Assembly: GCF_903652925.1 (NCBI RefSeq)
Contig: NZ_CAHLAR010000001.1
Location: 1,090,057 to 1,154,056 of the forward strand
Source: Achromobacter anxifer
GTDB taxonomy: Bacteria; Pseudomonadota; Gammaproteobacteria; Burkholderiales; Burkholderiaceae_B
Length of the DNA: 64,000 bases
Direction: 5' to 3'
Shown here one piece after another: positions 50,192 through 58,590 of the stretch (positions within the stretch are counted from its first letter, which is position 1; the number at the start of each line of letters is the position of its first letter). Position numbers and translations under genes: made by a program. The notes below the pieces were generated by a model. That model did no database searches and was not told where the DNA came from. It saw only the letters and a program-made list of their open reading frames with translations.

Positions 50192-51733
50192 CTACAGCAG
50201 GGGCTCCAGCGGCAGCAGGGACACGAACCAGACCGACAGGCGCTGCCAGACCGTGGTGCCGGGTTCGGTGTCGTGGCGGATGGTCTCGCTGTTGCGCTGT
50301 TCCAGCCAGTAGAGCTGGCCCTTGTCGTCCAGGCAGACGCGGTAGGCGGTATTGGGGATGTCGCGCTCGAAGGCCTGGGCGATGCGGCCGGCCAGCGTGG
50401 GGCTGTCGATGACGAAGCCCAGTTCGGTGTTCAGCTTGGCCGAGCGCGGATCGAAGTTGAAGGACCCGACGAAGATGCGCTGGCCGTCCACGGCGAAGGT
50501 CTTGGCGTGCAGGCTGGAGCCGGAGCTGCCGAAGGGGCCCATGCTCTTGTTGTGCTCGACCTCGCCCATGCGCTTCATTTCGTACAGTTGCACGCCGCTG
50601 GCCAGCAGGTCCTTGCGGCGCTTGGCGTAGCCGGAATGCACCACCGCCACGTCGGTGGCTTCGAGCGCGTTGGTCAGCACCTTGACCTTGACGCCGCTTT
50701 GCGCCATCTGCGCGAAGGCCTGGGTGCCGACGGCCGTGGGCACGAAGTAGGGCGACACCAGGTCCAGCTCACTGGAGGGCGTGCCCAGGATTTCGTGCAG
50801 CTGGTGCGGCAGCATGGCCTCGGGCGGCGCGGTGCCCAGCGTCTTGCGCGGGTCGTCGCTGACCATGCGCGTGTCGGCCCATTCCAGCGTCAATTCGCCG
50901 CGCAGCAGCTGCTGGATGAAGGGCAGCTTGCGCATCGCTTCGGCGTAGGCGGCGGCTTCGGGCGAATGCTCGACGCGGACGGCGCTCTGCTCCAGCGCGT
51001 CCAGTTCGCCAGGCTCGGGCTTTTTCAGCAGGCGATCCACCGGATAGGCCGAGTCGCTGGCCCAGTAGCGGTCGAAGTCCGTCGACACTTCATTGACCGC
51101 GGCGCCGATGGCCAGCACGTCCAGGTCGGTGAAGAGCACGCCGCTGGCTGCGCCAAAGTATTCGTCACCGACGTTGCGGCCGCCGATGATGGTGGCCTGG
51201 TTGTCGGCGGTGAAGGACTTGTTGTGCATGCGGCGGTTCAGGCGGCTGAAGTCCGTCACGTAGCCCAGGGGCTTGGGCCAGCGCAGCACGAAGGGGTTGT
51301 ACAGGCGCACTTCGATGTTCGGGTGCGCGTCCAGCGCCGACAGCTCCCGGTCCAGCCCGGAGGTGCCGTTGTCGTCCAGCAGCAGGCGCACCCGCACGCC
51401 GCGGTCGGCCGCCGCGTGCAGGGCTTCCAGCAGCATGGTGCCGGTCATGTCCTTGTGCCAGATGTAGTACTGCACGTCCAGGCTGCGCTCGGCCGCGCGC
51501 GCCAGCAGCATGCGGGCGGCGAATGCGTCGTAGGCGTCGGGCAGGGGGTGGATGCCGGACTTGCCGGGGTGGGCTACCGCCATGGGCGCGATGGCCCGGC
51601 CCAGCGGGGTGTCTTGCGCCGCTTCGGGCGTCAGGGCGCGGGATTCGCTGCGGTTGTTGAGCGGCGGCAAGCCGCAGCCGCTGAGGAAGCTCAGGCAAAG
51701 GGCGGTCATCATCAGGGGTTTGGCCAGGTGCAT
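50192..51733 (-). CDS. phospholipase D-family lipoprotein (ClsC-like)
   Basis: 513 residues. Signal with lipobox SFLSGC, then two HKD motifs: MHNKSFTADNQATIIGGRN and SLHAKTFAVDGQRIFVGSFNF. The N-terminal block AERSLDVQYYIWHKDMTGTMLLEALHAAADRGVRVRLLLDD is typical of ClsC/YmdC-type cardiolipin synthases, which join phosphatidylglycerol and phosphatidylethanolamine. As a lipoprotein it would face the periplasm. Divergent from the XRE-cupin gene; alkB follows. Confidence 0.9.
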   Translation of the reverse strand: MHLAKPLMMTALCLSFLSGCGLPPLNNRSESRALTPEAAQDTPLGRAIAPMAVAHPGKSGIHPLPDAYDAFAARMLLARAAERSLDVQYYIWHKDMTGTMLLEALHAAADRGVRVRLLLDDNGTSGLDRELSALDAHPNIEVRLYNPFVLRWPKPLGYVTDFSRLNRRMHNKSFTADNQATIIGGRNVGDEYFGAASGVLFTDLDVLAIGAAVNEVSTDFDRYWASDSAYPVDRLLKKPEPGELDALEQSAVRVEHSPEAAAYAEAMRKLPFIQQLLRGELTLEWADTRMVSDDPRKTLGTAPPEAMLPHQLHEILGTPSSELDLVSPYFVPTAVGTQAFAQMAQSGVKVKVLTNALEATDVAVVHSGYAKRRKDLLASGVQLYEMKRMGEVEHNKSMGPFGSSGSSLHAKTFAVDGQRIFVGSFNFDPRSAKLNTELGFVIDSPTLAGRIAQAFERDIPNTAYRVCLDDKGQLYWLEQRNSETIRHDTEPGTTVWQRLSVWFVSLLPLEPLL

Positions 51734-51811
51734 GTCCCGTATTGTGCCGAAATCGCGGCGCGGGCTGGAGCCGCCCCTGTCTGAGCGGCATTCCGCCAGA
51801 GGGGGCTTGAC

Positions 51812-51852
51812 GATTTTCCGTATTTGAGAGAAATTCTCTAATATGGAAAATC
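51812..51852. promoter_or_regulatory. nested palindrome over the XRE start codon
   Basis: GATTTTCCGTATT (51812-51824) and AATATGGAAAATC (51840-51852) form a 13-base inverted repeat with one mismatch. Between them AGAGAA-A-TTCTCT (51827-51839) is a perfect palindrome. The right arm includes the ATG at 51843. Probable autoregulatory operator; a TTGACG -35-like box lies at 51807-51812. Confidence 0.65.
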
Positions 51853-52415
51853 AAATCATCCCCGACGCCGATCTGGACCGCCGCATCGCAGGCCGGCTCA
51901 AGGCGCTGCGCCTGGAGCGCAGCTGGTCCCTGGACGAGCTGGCCGCCCGCGCCGGCCTCAGCCGCGCCACCTTGTCCCGCCTGGAAAACGCCGAGGTCAG
52001 CCCCACCGCCAGCGCCCTGGGCAAGCTGTGCGCCGCCTACGGCCTGACCATGTCGCGCCTGATGCTGATGGTCGAGGACGACTTCCTGCCGCTGGTGCCC
52101 GAGCAGGCGCAGGCCGTGTGGATCGACGACAGCGCGGGCTTTCGCCGCCGTTCGGTGTCTCCGCCCGCGCAGCAGCTGGCGGGAGAGGTGCTGGCCTGCG
52201 AACTGGCGGCCGGCGCGCGCATTGCCTACGACCGTTCGCCGCGGCCCGGGCTCGAACACCATCTGCTGATGCTGGAAGGCGAACTGGTGATCACCGTCGA
52301 CGGGCAGGCGTACCGCCTGTCCCGCGGCGATTGCCTGCGCTACCAGTTGCTCGGTGCCAGCGAATTCTCAACCCCGCCGCATAGCGGCGCCCGCTACCTG
52401 CTCTTCATCGTCTGA
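51843..52415 (+). CDS. XRE-cupin transcriptional regulator
   Basis: 190 residues. HTH at about 10-65 (IAGRLKALRLERSWSLDELAARAGLSRATLSRLENAEVSPTASALGKLCAAYGL), cupin domain at about 110-185 (PGLEHHLLMLEGELVITVDGQAYRLSRGDCLRYQ). Such regulators repress genes for metabolism of small acids or amines and often self-regulate. The start codon lies in the right arm of a long palindrome, so binding would also block ribosome entry or the promoter. The GNAT gene follows by 7 bases. Confidence 0.9.
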   Translation: MENQIIPDADLDRRIAGRLKALRLERSWSLDELAARAGLSRATLSRLENAEVSPTASALGKLCAAYGLTMSRLMLMVEDDFLPLVPEQAQAVWIDDSAGFRRRSVSPPAQQLAGEVLACELAAGARIAYDRSPRPGLEHHLLMLEGELVITVDGQAYRLSRGDCLRYQLLGASEFSTPPHSGARYLLFIV

Positions 52416-52422
52416 ACCCGCC

Positions 52423-52959
52423 ATGTCCCATCCGAATCCCGAACTGATCCTCCTGCCGGCCGACGTCGCCGGCGCCATCGTGCCCGAGCTGGGCGAACTG
52501 CTGCATGCCTGCGTGCATGGCGGCGCCAGCGTCAGCTTCGTGCTGCCGTATTCGCAGGAGGACGCGCAGGCCTTCTGGCGCGCCAAGGTCTTGCCGGCCG
52601 TCGCCGGGGGCAAGGCGGCGCTGTGGGTGGCGCGGCAGGACGGCCGCATCGCAGGCGCGGTGCAGCTGGACTGGGACACGCCGCCCAATCAGCCGCATCG
52701 CGCCGAGGTGCGCAAGCTGCTGGTGCATCCGGATTTCCGCCGCCGCGGCATCGCCCGCGCGCTGCTGGCGGAAGCGGAAGCCATGGCGGTGCGCCAGGGC
52801 CGCAGCCTGATCACGCTCGACACGCGCACTGGCGACAGCGCCGAGCCGCTGTACGTGTCGCAGGGCTACCAGGTCGTGGGGGTGATACCGGGATTCAGCC
52901 GCGATCCGCACGATGCCGCCAAGCTGCACGGCACGACCATCATGTACAAGCAGCTGTAA
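52423..52959 (+). CDS. GNAT-family N-acetyltransferase
   Basis: 178 residues. A GNAT fold with acetyl-CoA loop VRKLLVHPDFRRRGIARALLAEAEAMA (Q/RxxGxA pattern as RRRGIA), YVSQGYQVVGVIPGFSRDPHDAAKLHGTTIMYKQL near the end. It is transcribed behind the XRE-cupin regulator with 7 bases between, a common regulator-acetyltransferase pairing in this group. Substrate unknown. Confidence 0.88.
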   Translation: MSHPNPELILLPADVAGAIVPELGELLHACVHGGASVSFVLPYSQEDAQAFWRAKVLPAVAGGKAALWVARQDGRIAGAVQLDWDTPPNQPHRAEVRKLLVHPDFRRRGIARALLAEAEAMAVRQGRSLITLDTRTGDSAEPLYVSQGYQVVGVIPGFSRDPHDAAKLHGTTIMYKQL

Positions 52960-52996
52960 TGGACGCCGCCGCCCCGCAGGCGGCGGCAGGCTGGGC

Positions 52997-53329
52997 TCAG
53001 GCCAGCGGCTTGATGCCCACGCTGTAGGGCGGCGCGTTGCCGCGGGCGGGAGCCTTGATCTTCAGCATCGAGCCGCCGGAGGTGAACTCGAATTCCTGGT
53101 AGGGCACTTCAAACCACTGGTGGAAGCTGGTGCGCGAGAATTCGGGCACCCAGACCTTGGCGCGCTTGGCGTCGCAGTGGAATTCCACCAGCGTGCGGTC
53201 TATGCCCAGCGGCCGGGTGTTGCCGATGCGGTAGCTGACCTTCAGTTCGGCGCGTTCGGTCGAGCCGGGGCGCCATGCCAGGCCGATGGATTCCATGAAT
53301 TTTTCGATCGCCTCGATACCGCGATGCAT
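52997..53329 (-). CDS. hypothetical protein
   Basis: 110 residues, cytoplasmic. The sequence (HRGIEAIEKFMESIGLAWRPGSTERAELKVSYRIGNTRPLGIDRTLVEFHCDAKRAKVWVPEFSRTSFHQWFEVPYQEFEFTSGGSML) reads as an alpha/beta protein without a signal or a motif that I recognise. Start MHRGIEA is preferred to the 14-codon-longer version, which has no family character. Convergent with the GNAT gene. The next 237 bases hold no other gene. Confidence 0.6.
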   Translation of the reverse strand: MHRGIEAIEKFMESIGLAWRPGSTERAELKVSYRIGNTRPLGIDRTLVEFHCDAKRAKVWVPEFSRTSFHQWFEVPYQEFEFTSGGSMLKIKAPARGNAPPYSVGIKPLA

Positions 53330-53566
53330 GACTGACTCCGAATGCGGGCGCATGGCCCGGAAAATTGCCATGCCCGCGGCGCCGCGGGCAATACCGGATT
53401 ATCCGCCATTCCTGGCCGGGACGCCTCCCGGCTTGCATGCCGTCAATCGGCGCCATTGAACAAAGCAAATGGACGGCGCGCGTCCGCGCCCGCACCATGG
53501 CTGCCATGTCCTCTATAAGACCCGCGCAGCCCGCGCCGGTCCGGACGCGATATCCAAGGAGTCATC

Positions 53567-53716
53567 ATGGCAAATTTCATACTGGCATTGGTCAACGCGG
53601 AACTCTCTCTTTTTGGCGTGGACACGCCGGGCACGGCGCACGAGGCGCCGGCCGCGCCGCCGGCGGCAAGCGCGCCCAGCTTCGACAGCGAGCACTACCG
53701 CAGCGCGCTGGGCTGA
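53567..53716 (+). CDS. 49-residue hypothetical protein
   Basis: ATG preceded by AAGGAG at 53556-53561 with ideal spacing. N-terminus is hydrophobic (MANFILALVNAELSLFGV), followed by an Ala/Pro-rich stretch and a terminal FDSEHYRSALG. It could be a short membrane-associated or periplasmic peptide. No homologue recognised. The absence of another gene in its 420-base gap and the strong ribosome-binding site are the support. Confidence 0.55.
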   Translation: MANFILALVNAELSLFGVDTPGTAHEAPAAPPAASAPSFDSEHYRSALG

Positions 53717-53898
53717 ACGGGCGCGGAACACAGCGTTGCAGGAATAGGCAGGATTCACGCAAGAACGAGCCTGTACGCGCGGGCTCCTGATTCTTACCAT
53801 CCTTTCCAGGTTTGAAGTTGCGCGCCGATAGCGGGCGCGCGGCTTCGGCCACGCTGCCGGGCGCGTTGCCGGCGCTGTACGCAAGGGAAGGAAATCGC

Positions 53899-54714
53899 AT
53901 GGATACCGCAAAAATCTGGTTGGTGACGGACGCGTCGGCAGGGCTGGGCCTGGTCCTGGTGAAGATGCTGCTGGACTCGGGGCACAAGGTGGCGGCCACG
54001 GCGCGCGACGGCGACGCGCTGCTGGACGCGGTCGGCGCCAAGCTCGACGGCCAGTTCCTGCCCCTGACGGTGGATCTGGCGGATGCGCGCAATGTGCAGC
54101 GCGCGGTGGACGCCGCCGTGACGGCTTTCGGCGGCCTGGACGTCGTGGTGAACAACGCCGGCCATGGGCTGCGCGGCGCGCTCGACAGCCTGCCCGACGA
54201 GGAGCTGCGCGGCACCTTCGACATCAATGTGTTCGGCACGCTGAACGTGATACGCGCGGCGCTGCCGCGCATGCGCGCGCAGCGCGGCGGGCATGTGTTC
54301 AATATCTCGTCCATCCTGGGCTTTGACGGCGGCCGCGCCGATTGGGGCGCCTACAGCGCAGCCAAGTTCGCCGTCAGCGGCCTGACCGAGGCGCTGGCCG
54401 CCGAGGCCGCGCCCTTCGGCATTCGCGTGTCGCTGGTGTATCCCGGCGCGCAGCGCGCCGCGGACGGCGCGGAGGCGCCAGAACGGGCGGCGCGCAATGC
54501 GCAGGCGCGTGAAGCGGACGGCGATCCGGCCAAGATGGCGCGGGCGCTGATCAACGCGGCCGAGGCGCAGTACGCGCCCCTGCACCTGTTCCTGGGGCGC
54601 GACGCCTTCGACCAGGCGCGCGCCAAGATCCAGTCGGTGCAGCAGGAGCTGGCGCGCTGGCGCGAGATGTCCGTGTCCATCGGCTTCGTGGACGAAAGGC
54701 GCCTGGCCGCGTGA
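53899..54714 (+). CDS. SDR-family oxidoreductase
   Basis: 271 residues. Cofactor motif TDASAGLG (Asp replaces the usual Gly of TGASxGIG), NNAG, FNISSILGFDGGRADWGAYSAAKFAVSGLTEALA with Ser, Tyr and Lys all present. The unusual first Gly may weaken or alter cofactor binding. GGGAAGGA precedes the ATG at 53899. It stands alone on plus; the TauE gene converges. Relatives are often annotated as short-chain dehydrogenases of unknown substrate. Confidence 0.87.
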   Translation: MDTAKIWLVTDASAGLGLVLVKMLLDSGHKVAATARDGDALLDAVGAKLDGQFLPLTVDLADARNVQRAVDAAVTAFGGLDVVVNNAGHGLRGALDSLPDEELRGTFDINVFGTLNVIRAALPRMRAQRGGHVFNISSILGFDGGRADWGAYSAAKFAVSGLTEALAAEAAPFGIRVSLVYPGAQRAADGAEAPERAARNAQAREADGDPAKMARALINAAEAQYAPLHLFLGRDAFDQARAKIQSVQQELARWREMSVSIGFVDERRLAA

Positions 54715-54793
54715 GGGCGCGCGCCAGGCGCTCGATGGCTGGCGTCTGGCGCTCGATGACGAGCATCAGGTGTAACGCCGCGAACGCCAGCGG

Positions 54794-55564
54794 CTAGGCC
54801 GTCCAGCCCTGCACCGCCTGGTAGGCGCCCAGCACGGCCAGGCTCACCATGAAGCAGCGCTTGAACGCCAGGGCCGACATCTTGCCGCGCAGCCATTGGC
54901 CCAGGGCCATGCCGGCCAGCGCGGGCAGCAGCATCAGCACGGACGAGCCGGCGGCTTCCAGCGTGTAGCCGCCATTCAGGCCCAGACCGGCCGCCAGCGC
55001 CACGGTCGATACGGTGAACGAGATGCCCATGGCCTGGATCAGGCCGTCCTTGCCGAGGTTCAGGGCTTGCAGATAGGGCACGGCGGGAATCACGAACACG
55101 CCGGTCGCCGCGGTGATCACCCCGGTGATGACGCCGACGGCGGCGCCCACCAGTCCCTGGCGGCGTTGCGGCGGATTGGGCGGCGAGCCGAACAGGCCCC
55201 AGGCGGCGTAGGCCACCAGTGCGATCCCCAGGCTGACGCTGGCCCAGTGCCCGGAAGGCGGACCCAGCCACAGCGCGCCGGCTATCGTGCCTACGCAGAT
55301 GCCCGCCTGCATCCAGGCGACGCGGCGCAGCACCTGGGGCAGCGTGGCCCAGGGCCGGGCCTGCCACAGATTGGTGATCAGGGACGGCACGATCAGCAGG
55401 GCGGCGGCCTGGGCGGGCGCCATGACCAGCGCCAGCATGGCCATGGAAATGGTGGGCAGCCCCAGGCCGACCACGCCCTTGACCACGCCGGCCAGGATGA
55501 ACACCGCCACGGTGACTGCGAGCAGGGCGGGCGTGCCGCCGGGAAACAGATCCGTGAGACTCAT
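54794..55564 (-). CDS. TauE/SafE family membrane exporter
   Basis: 256 residues, about eight membrane segments. ILAGVVKGVVGLGLPTISMAMLALVMAPAQAAALLIVPSLITNLWQA is the TauE/SafE signature, repeated in reduced form later (GVITGVITAATGVFVIPAVPYLQAL). Family members move sulfite, sulfoacetate or other anions. Its ATG overlaps the stop of the Sel1-like gene (ATGA), so the two are coupled. Divergent LysR upstream. Confidence 0.9.
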   Translation of the reverse strand: MSLTDLFPGGTPALLAVTVAVFILAGVVKGVVGLGLPTISMAMLALVMAPAQAAALLIVPSLITNLWQARPWATLPQVLRRVAWMQAGICVGTIAGALWLGPPSGHWASVSLGIALVAYAAWGLFGSPPNPPQRRQGLVGAAVGVITGVITAATGVFVIPAVPYLQALNLGKDGLIQAMGISFTVSTVALAAGLGLNGGYTLEAAGSSVLMLLPALAGMALGQWLRGKMSALAFKRCFMVSLAVLGAYQAVQGWTA

Positions 55565-55974
55565 GCCGGCTCGCAATGGGCGGTGAGGCTGCCGCGGGGG
55601 CGGCCGAACAAGGCATAGGCCACATCGCCCGCGCCCGCATCGTCCTGGCGCGCGGCGCGCAGCAGCCAACGCCGCGCTTCGCACAGGTCGGCGCGCACCG
55701 AGTCGCCGTACAGCGCCGGGCCGCCCAGCAGCGCGATGCCCAGCATGCGCTGCGCGGGCGCGTGGCCGTCGCTGGCGGCGGCGCGCAGCCACTGCGCCAT
55801 GGCCGCATAGTCGCCCTGGGTCTGGGCTTCCAGCGCCAGCGCGTACTTCTGCGCGGGCGTGGTGTGCGGGTCCAGGCCGCCGGCTACGGCCATGCCTGAG
55901 CCATGCAGGCTAAGGACCAGCAGGGCCAGCGCGGGCCATTGGGGCGGGGCGTGGCGCGGTTTCAAGGTTTCCAT
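55561..55974 (-). CDS. short Sel1-repeat-like secreted protein
   Basis: 137 residues. Hydrophobic N-terminus (WPALALLVLSLHGSGMAVA) that can act as a signal, followed by two Sel1-like units (YALALEAQTQGDYAAMAQWLRAAASDGHAPAQRMLGIALLGG and SVRADLCEARRWLLRAARQDDAGAGDVAYALFG). Sel1 repeats bind protein partners. Coupled by ATGA to the TauE/SafE gene downstream. Confidence 0.75.
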   Translation of the reverse strand: METLKPRHAPPQWPALALLVLSLHGSGMAVAGGLDPHTTPAQKYALALEAQTQGDYAAMAQWLRAAASDGHAPAQRMLGIALLGGPALYGDSVRADLCEARRWLLRAARQDDAGAGDVAYALFGRPRGSLTAHCEPA

Positions 55975-56046
55975 GGTTTTTCCCGGGTGAAAAGGGCAGG
56001 GATTTCATTGTCGTCTCCAGGGCCCTTGAACCCGCATCGGGATCTC

Positions 56047-56090
56047 GCGTAGCAGGCCTATGGCACAGCCTGAGGATGGCCGTGCTACGC
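56047..56090. promoter_or_regulatory. inverted repeat upstream of LysR gene
   Basis: GCGTAGCA (56047-56054) and TGCTACGC (56083-56090) form a perfect 8-base repeat that extends with GGCC/GGCC after a one-base bulge. It ends seven bases before the LysR start and is followed by TTTT. It could be an operator for the divergent genes or a leader hairpin. Confidence 0.45.
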
Positions 56091-56097
56091 TTTTCGC

Positions 56098-57135
56098 ATG
56101 CGATTCGACCTGACCGATCTGCGGCTCTTCCTCAATGTGCAGGAAACCGGCTCCATCACGGCCGGGGCCCGGCGTTCCCACATGACGCTGGCGTCGGCCA
56201 GCGAGCGCATCCGCGGCATGGAGGACACGCTGGGCGTGCCGCTCCTGCTGCGCGAGCCGCGCGGCGTCGAGCCCACGCCCGCTGGCCGCACGCTGGCGCA
56301 CCATGCGCGCGTGGTGCTGGCGCAGATGGACCGCATGCGCGGCGAACTGGATCACTACGGGCACGGCCTGAAGGGGCATGTGCGCGTGCTGTGCAACACC
56401 ACGGCGCTGAGCGAATACCTGCCGCCGGTGCTGGGCGCGTTTCTCAAGGACCACCCCCGCGTTTCCGTGGACCTGGAAGAGCGCCTGAGCCACGAGATCG
56501 CCGACGCGCTGCGCGCAGGGGCCTGCGACATAGGCGTGCTGGCCGACTCCGCCGACCTGCAGGGCCTGCGCACCGTGACCTTCCGGCACGATCCCCTGGC
56601 GCTGATCGTGCCGCCCGACCATCCTCTGGCGGGCCGCCAGGCGGTGCTGCTGGCGGACGTGGCCGACCAGGAATTCGTCGGGCTGGTCGAGGGCAGCGCC
56701 TTGCAGGAACATATCGCGCATCATGCGCGTCGCGGCGGCAGGGCCTTGTCGTACCGGGTGCGCCTGCGCAGCTTCGACGCCGTGTGCCGGATGGTGGGGC
56801 AGGGCGTGGGCATCGCCATCGTGCCGCGCGTGGCCGCGGCGCGCTACGGCCGGGCCGCCGGCGTGCGGCGCGTGGCGCTGGCGGACGACTGGGCCGTGCG
56901 CGACCTCGTGCTGTGCGTGCGCGATGCGCTGCCGGCGTATGCGGCGGAGCTGGTCGAGTACGCGCTGCGCGATGCCCCGGGACTGCGACGCGCTGCGTCC
57001 GCAGCCGAGATCGACGCGTCCGCGCCTCAGCGCGAGGCGTCCGAGTCCCCGCGCGCTATGGACGCGCGTACAACCCGCGCTTCCGCGCAAAGCCGCGCTC
57101 GAACCAGGACCCCGACGCCACGGCGGCCAGGATGA
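56098..57135 (+). CDS. LysR-family regulator with extended C-terminus
   Basis: 345 residues. HTH (MRFDLTDLRLFLNVQETGSITAGARRSHMTLASASERIRGMEDTLGVPLLLREPRGVEPTPAGRTL) and effector domain to about residue 298. The rest (AASAAEIDASAPQREASESPRAMDARTTRASAQSRARTRTPTPRRPG) is low complexity and overlaps the end of the MATE gene by 80 bases; most of it may be incidental read-through. Divergent from the Sel1-TauE pair, its likely target. Confidence 0.87.
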   Translation: MRFDLTDLRLFLNVQETGSITAGARRSHMTLASASERIRGMEDTLGVPLLLREPRGVEPTPAGRTLAHHARVVLAQMDRMRGELDHYGHGLKGHVRVLCNTTALSEYLPPVLGAFLKDHPRVSVDLEERLSHEIADALRAGACDIGVLADSADLQGLRTVTFRHDPLALIVPPDHPLAGRQAVLLADVADQEFVGLVEGSALQEHIAHHARRGGRALSYRVRLRSFDAVCRMVGQGVGIAIVPRVAAARYGRAAGVRRVALADDWAVRDLVLCVRDALPAYAAELVEYALRDAPGLRRAASAAEIDASAPQREASESPRAMDARTTRASAQSRARTRTPTPRRPG

Positions 57136-58459
57136 CCAGTCCGTAGACGCACATGGCCAGCGCCGCAATGGCGAAGAACAGGCTCAGCGATCCCGTCAGG
57201 CGCAGCGCGACGCCGCCGGCGCCGATGGCTAGCAGCAGCCGCAGCAGGCCCGCGAGCAGCGGCCACTTGAGGCGGCCGGCGCCCTGCGACGCGAAGTACA
57301 TCGAAAAGCCCAGCGCGAAGAAGCCATAGAGCGGCCCCACGATGCGCAGATAGCTGGCGCCGGCTTCAAGCATGTGATCCTGCGCGCCGAACAGGCGCAG
57401 CCAGGCCTCGGGAAAGAATGCCGCCGCCAGGCCGATGGCCTCGGCCAGCACGAAGGCCATCGCGCCGCCAGTGAGCGCGATGCGCATCGCGCGCTCGGGC
57501 TGGCCGGCGCCGATGTTGGAGCCCACCATCGCCACCATGGGCGCGCCCAGCCCGAAGGCGATGGGCATCAGCAGGTACTCCAGGCGCACGGCGATGCCGT
57601 AGCCGGCGACGGCCGCCGTGCCCGCGTAGGCGCCGACCAGGGCGGCGGTCAGCGCCACCAGGGCATTGGTCAGCAGCGGATTGATCGTGGCCAGCGCGCC
57701 TACATTGAGGATGTTGCGCATCAGGCCCAGGTGCAGTCGGCTGGGCACCAGCCGCGCCGGATTGCGTCCGCTGGCGCAGTACAGGCCCAGGATCAGGGCG
57801 CCCAGCGCGTAATAGATCACCAGCGCCCAGCCGCCGCCGGCCACGCCCAGCGCGGGAAACGGGCCCCAGCCGAAGATCAGGCAGGGCGACAGGGGAATCA
57901 GCAGCATGGCCCCGCCGCAGATCACCGCGCCCGGCACCAGCATGTTGCCGGTGCCGCGGATGACGCTGGCGAACGCGTTCATCAGCCACATCAGGACGAT
58001 GCCGCCGAAGATGACGTTGGAGTACGCCAGGGCCGCCTCCAGCGCCTCGCCCTCGGCGCCCAGCGCGCGGTACAGCTGCGGGCCGAACGCCAGCAGCAGC
58101 GCGCAGAAGGCCAGCCCGAGCAGCGCGTTCAGCACCACCGCATGCAGCACCAGCTGGTCGGCCTCCTGTTGCCGGCCGCCGCCCAGCGCCCGGGCCACCG
58201 CGGCCGAGATACCGCCGCCCATCGCGCCCTGCGACATGTTCTGCATCAGCATCAGCACCGGCACCACCAGGGCCACGCCGGCCAGCACCGGCGTGCCCAG
58301 GCGTGCCAGGAACCAGGTCTCGATCAGGCCGGTGGAGGACTGCGCCAGCATCATCAGGATGTTGGGCCATGCCAGGCGCGCCAGCGTGGGCGCGATGGGG
58401 GCGTGGAGCATCGCTTGCAGACGCGCGTTGGCTGGGCGGGGCGGCGGGGTCGCGGACAT
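57056..58459 (-). CDS. MATE-family multidrug efflux transporter
   Basis: 467 residues with twelve membrane segments. N-terminus LARLAWPNILMMLAQSSTGLIETWFLARLGTPVLAGVALVVPVLML; second half starts NVGALATINPLLTNALVALTAALVGAYAGTAAVAGYGIAVRLEYLLMPIAFGLGAPMVAMVGSNIGAGQ, showing the two-fold repeat of the family. Expected to export cationic drugs with Na+ or H+. It is divergent from a MarR gene, with a palindrome between the -35 and -10 elements of its promoter. Confidence 0.92.
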   Translation of the reverse strand: MSATPPPRPANARLQAMLHAPIAPTLARLAWPNILMMLAQSSTGLIETWFLARLGTPVLAGVALVVPVLMLMQNMSQGAMGGGISAAVARALGGGRQQEADQLVLHAVVLNALLGLAFCALLLAFGPQLYRALGAEGEALEAALAYSNVIFGGIVLMWLMNAFASVIRGTGNMLVPGAVICGGAMLLIPLSPCLIFGWGPFPALGVAGGGWALVIYYALGALILGLYCASGRNPARLVPSRLHLGLMRNILNVGALATINPLLTNALVALTAALVGAYAGTAAVAGYGIAVRLEYLLMPIAFGLGAPMVAMVGSNIGAGQPERAMRIALTGGAMAFVLAEAIGLAAAFFPEAWLRLFGAQDHMLEAGASYLRIVGPLYGFFALGFSMYFASQGAGRLKWPLLAGLLRLLLAIGAGGVALRLTGSLSLFFAIAALAMCVYGLVILAAVASGSWFERGFARKRGLYARP

Positions 58460-58486
58460 GGAGTGGACCGGTGGATGAGGTCCGGA

Positions 58487-58516
58487 TATTTACGTGCATA
58501 TGCCAATAAATGTCAA
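58487..58516 (-). promoter_or_regulatory. MATE promoter
   Basis: On the minus strand TTGACA (58516-58511) and TAAATA (58492-58487) are 18 bases apart. The -35 is the exact consensus. The transcript would start about 20 bases before the MATE ATG. Confidence 0.6.
58488..58511. promoter_or_regulatory. MarR operator candidate in the MATE promoter
   Basis: ATTTA-cgt-GCATATGC-caa-TAAAT: the centre GCATATGC and the outer ATTTA/TAAAT arms are all symmetrical about 58499.5. It fills the spacer between the MATE -35 and -10, so bound MarR would block polymerase. Confidence 0.62.
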
Positions 58517-58590
58517 TATAGGCTAGACTCGTGCCCAACCCGGCGGTAGCGTTGAGTCCTTCCCGCCTTCCTCTTCCCGTTGCGCCAGCC

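Noticed and set aside
53760-53860. Short hairpins (GAGCC/GGCTC and GCGCGCC-type) after the 49-residue gene as a terminator
   Set aside because: Stems are about 5 base pairs and no T tract follows.
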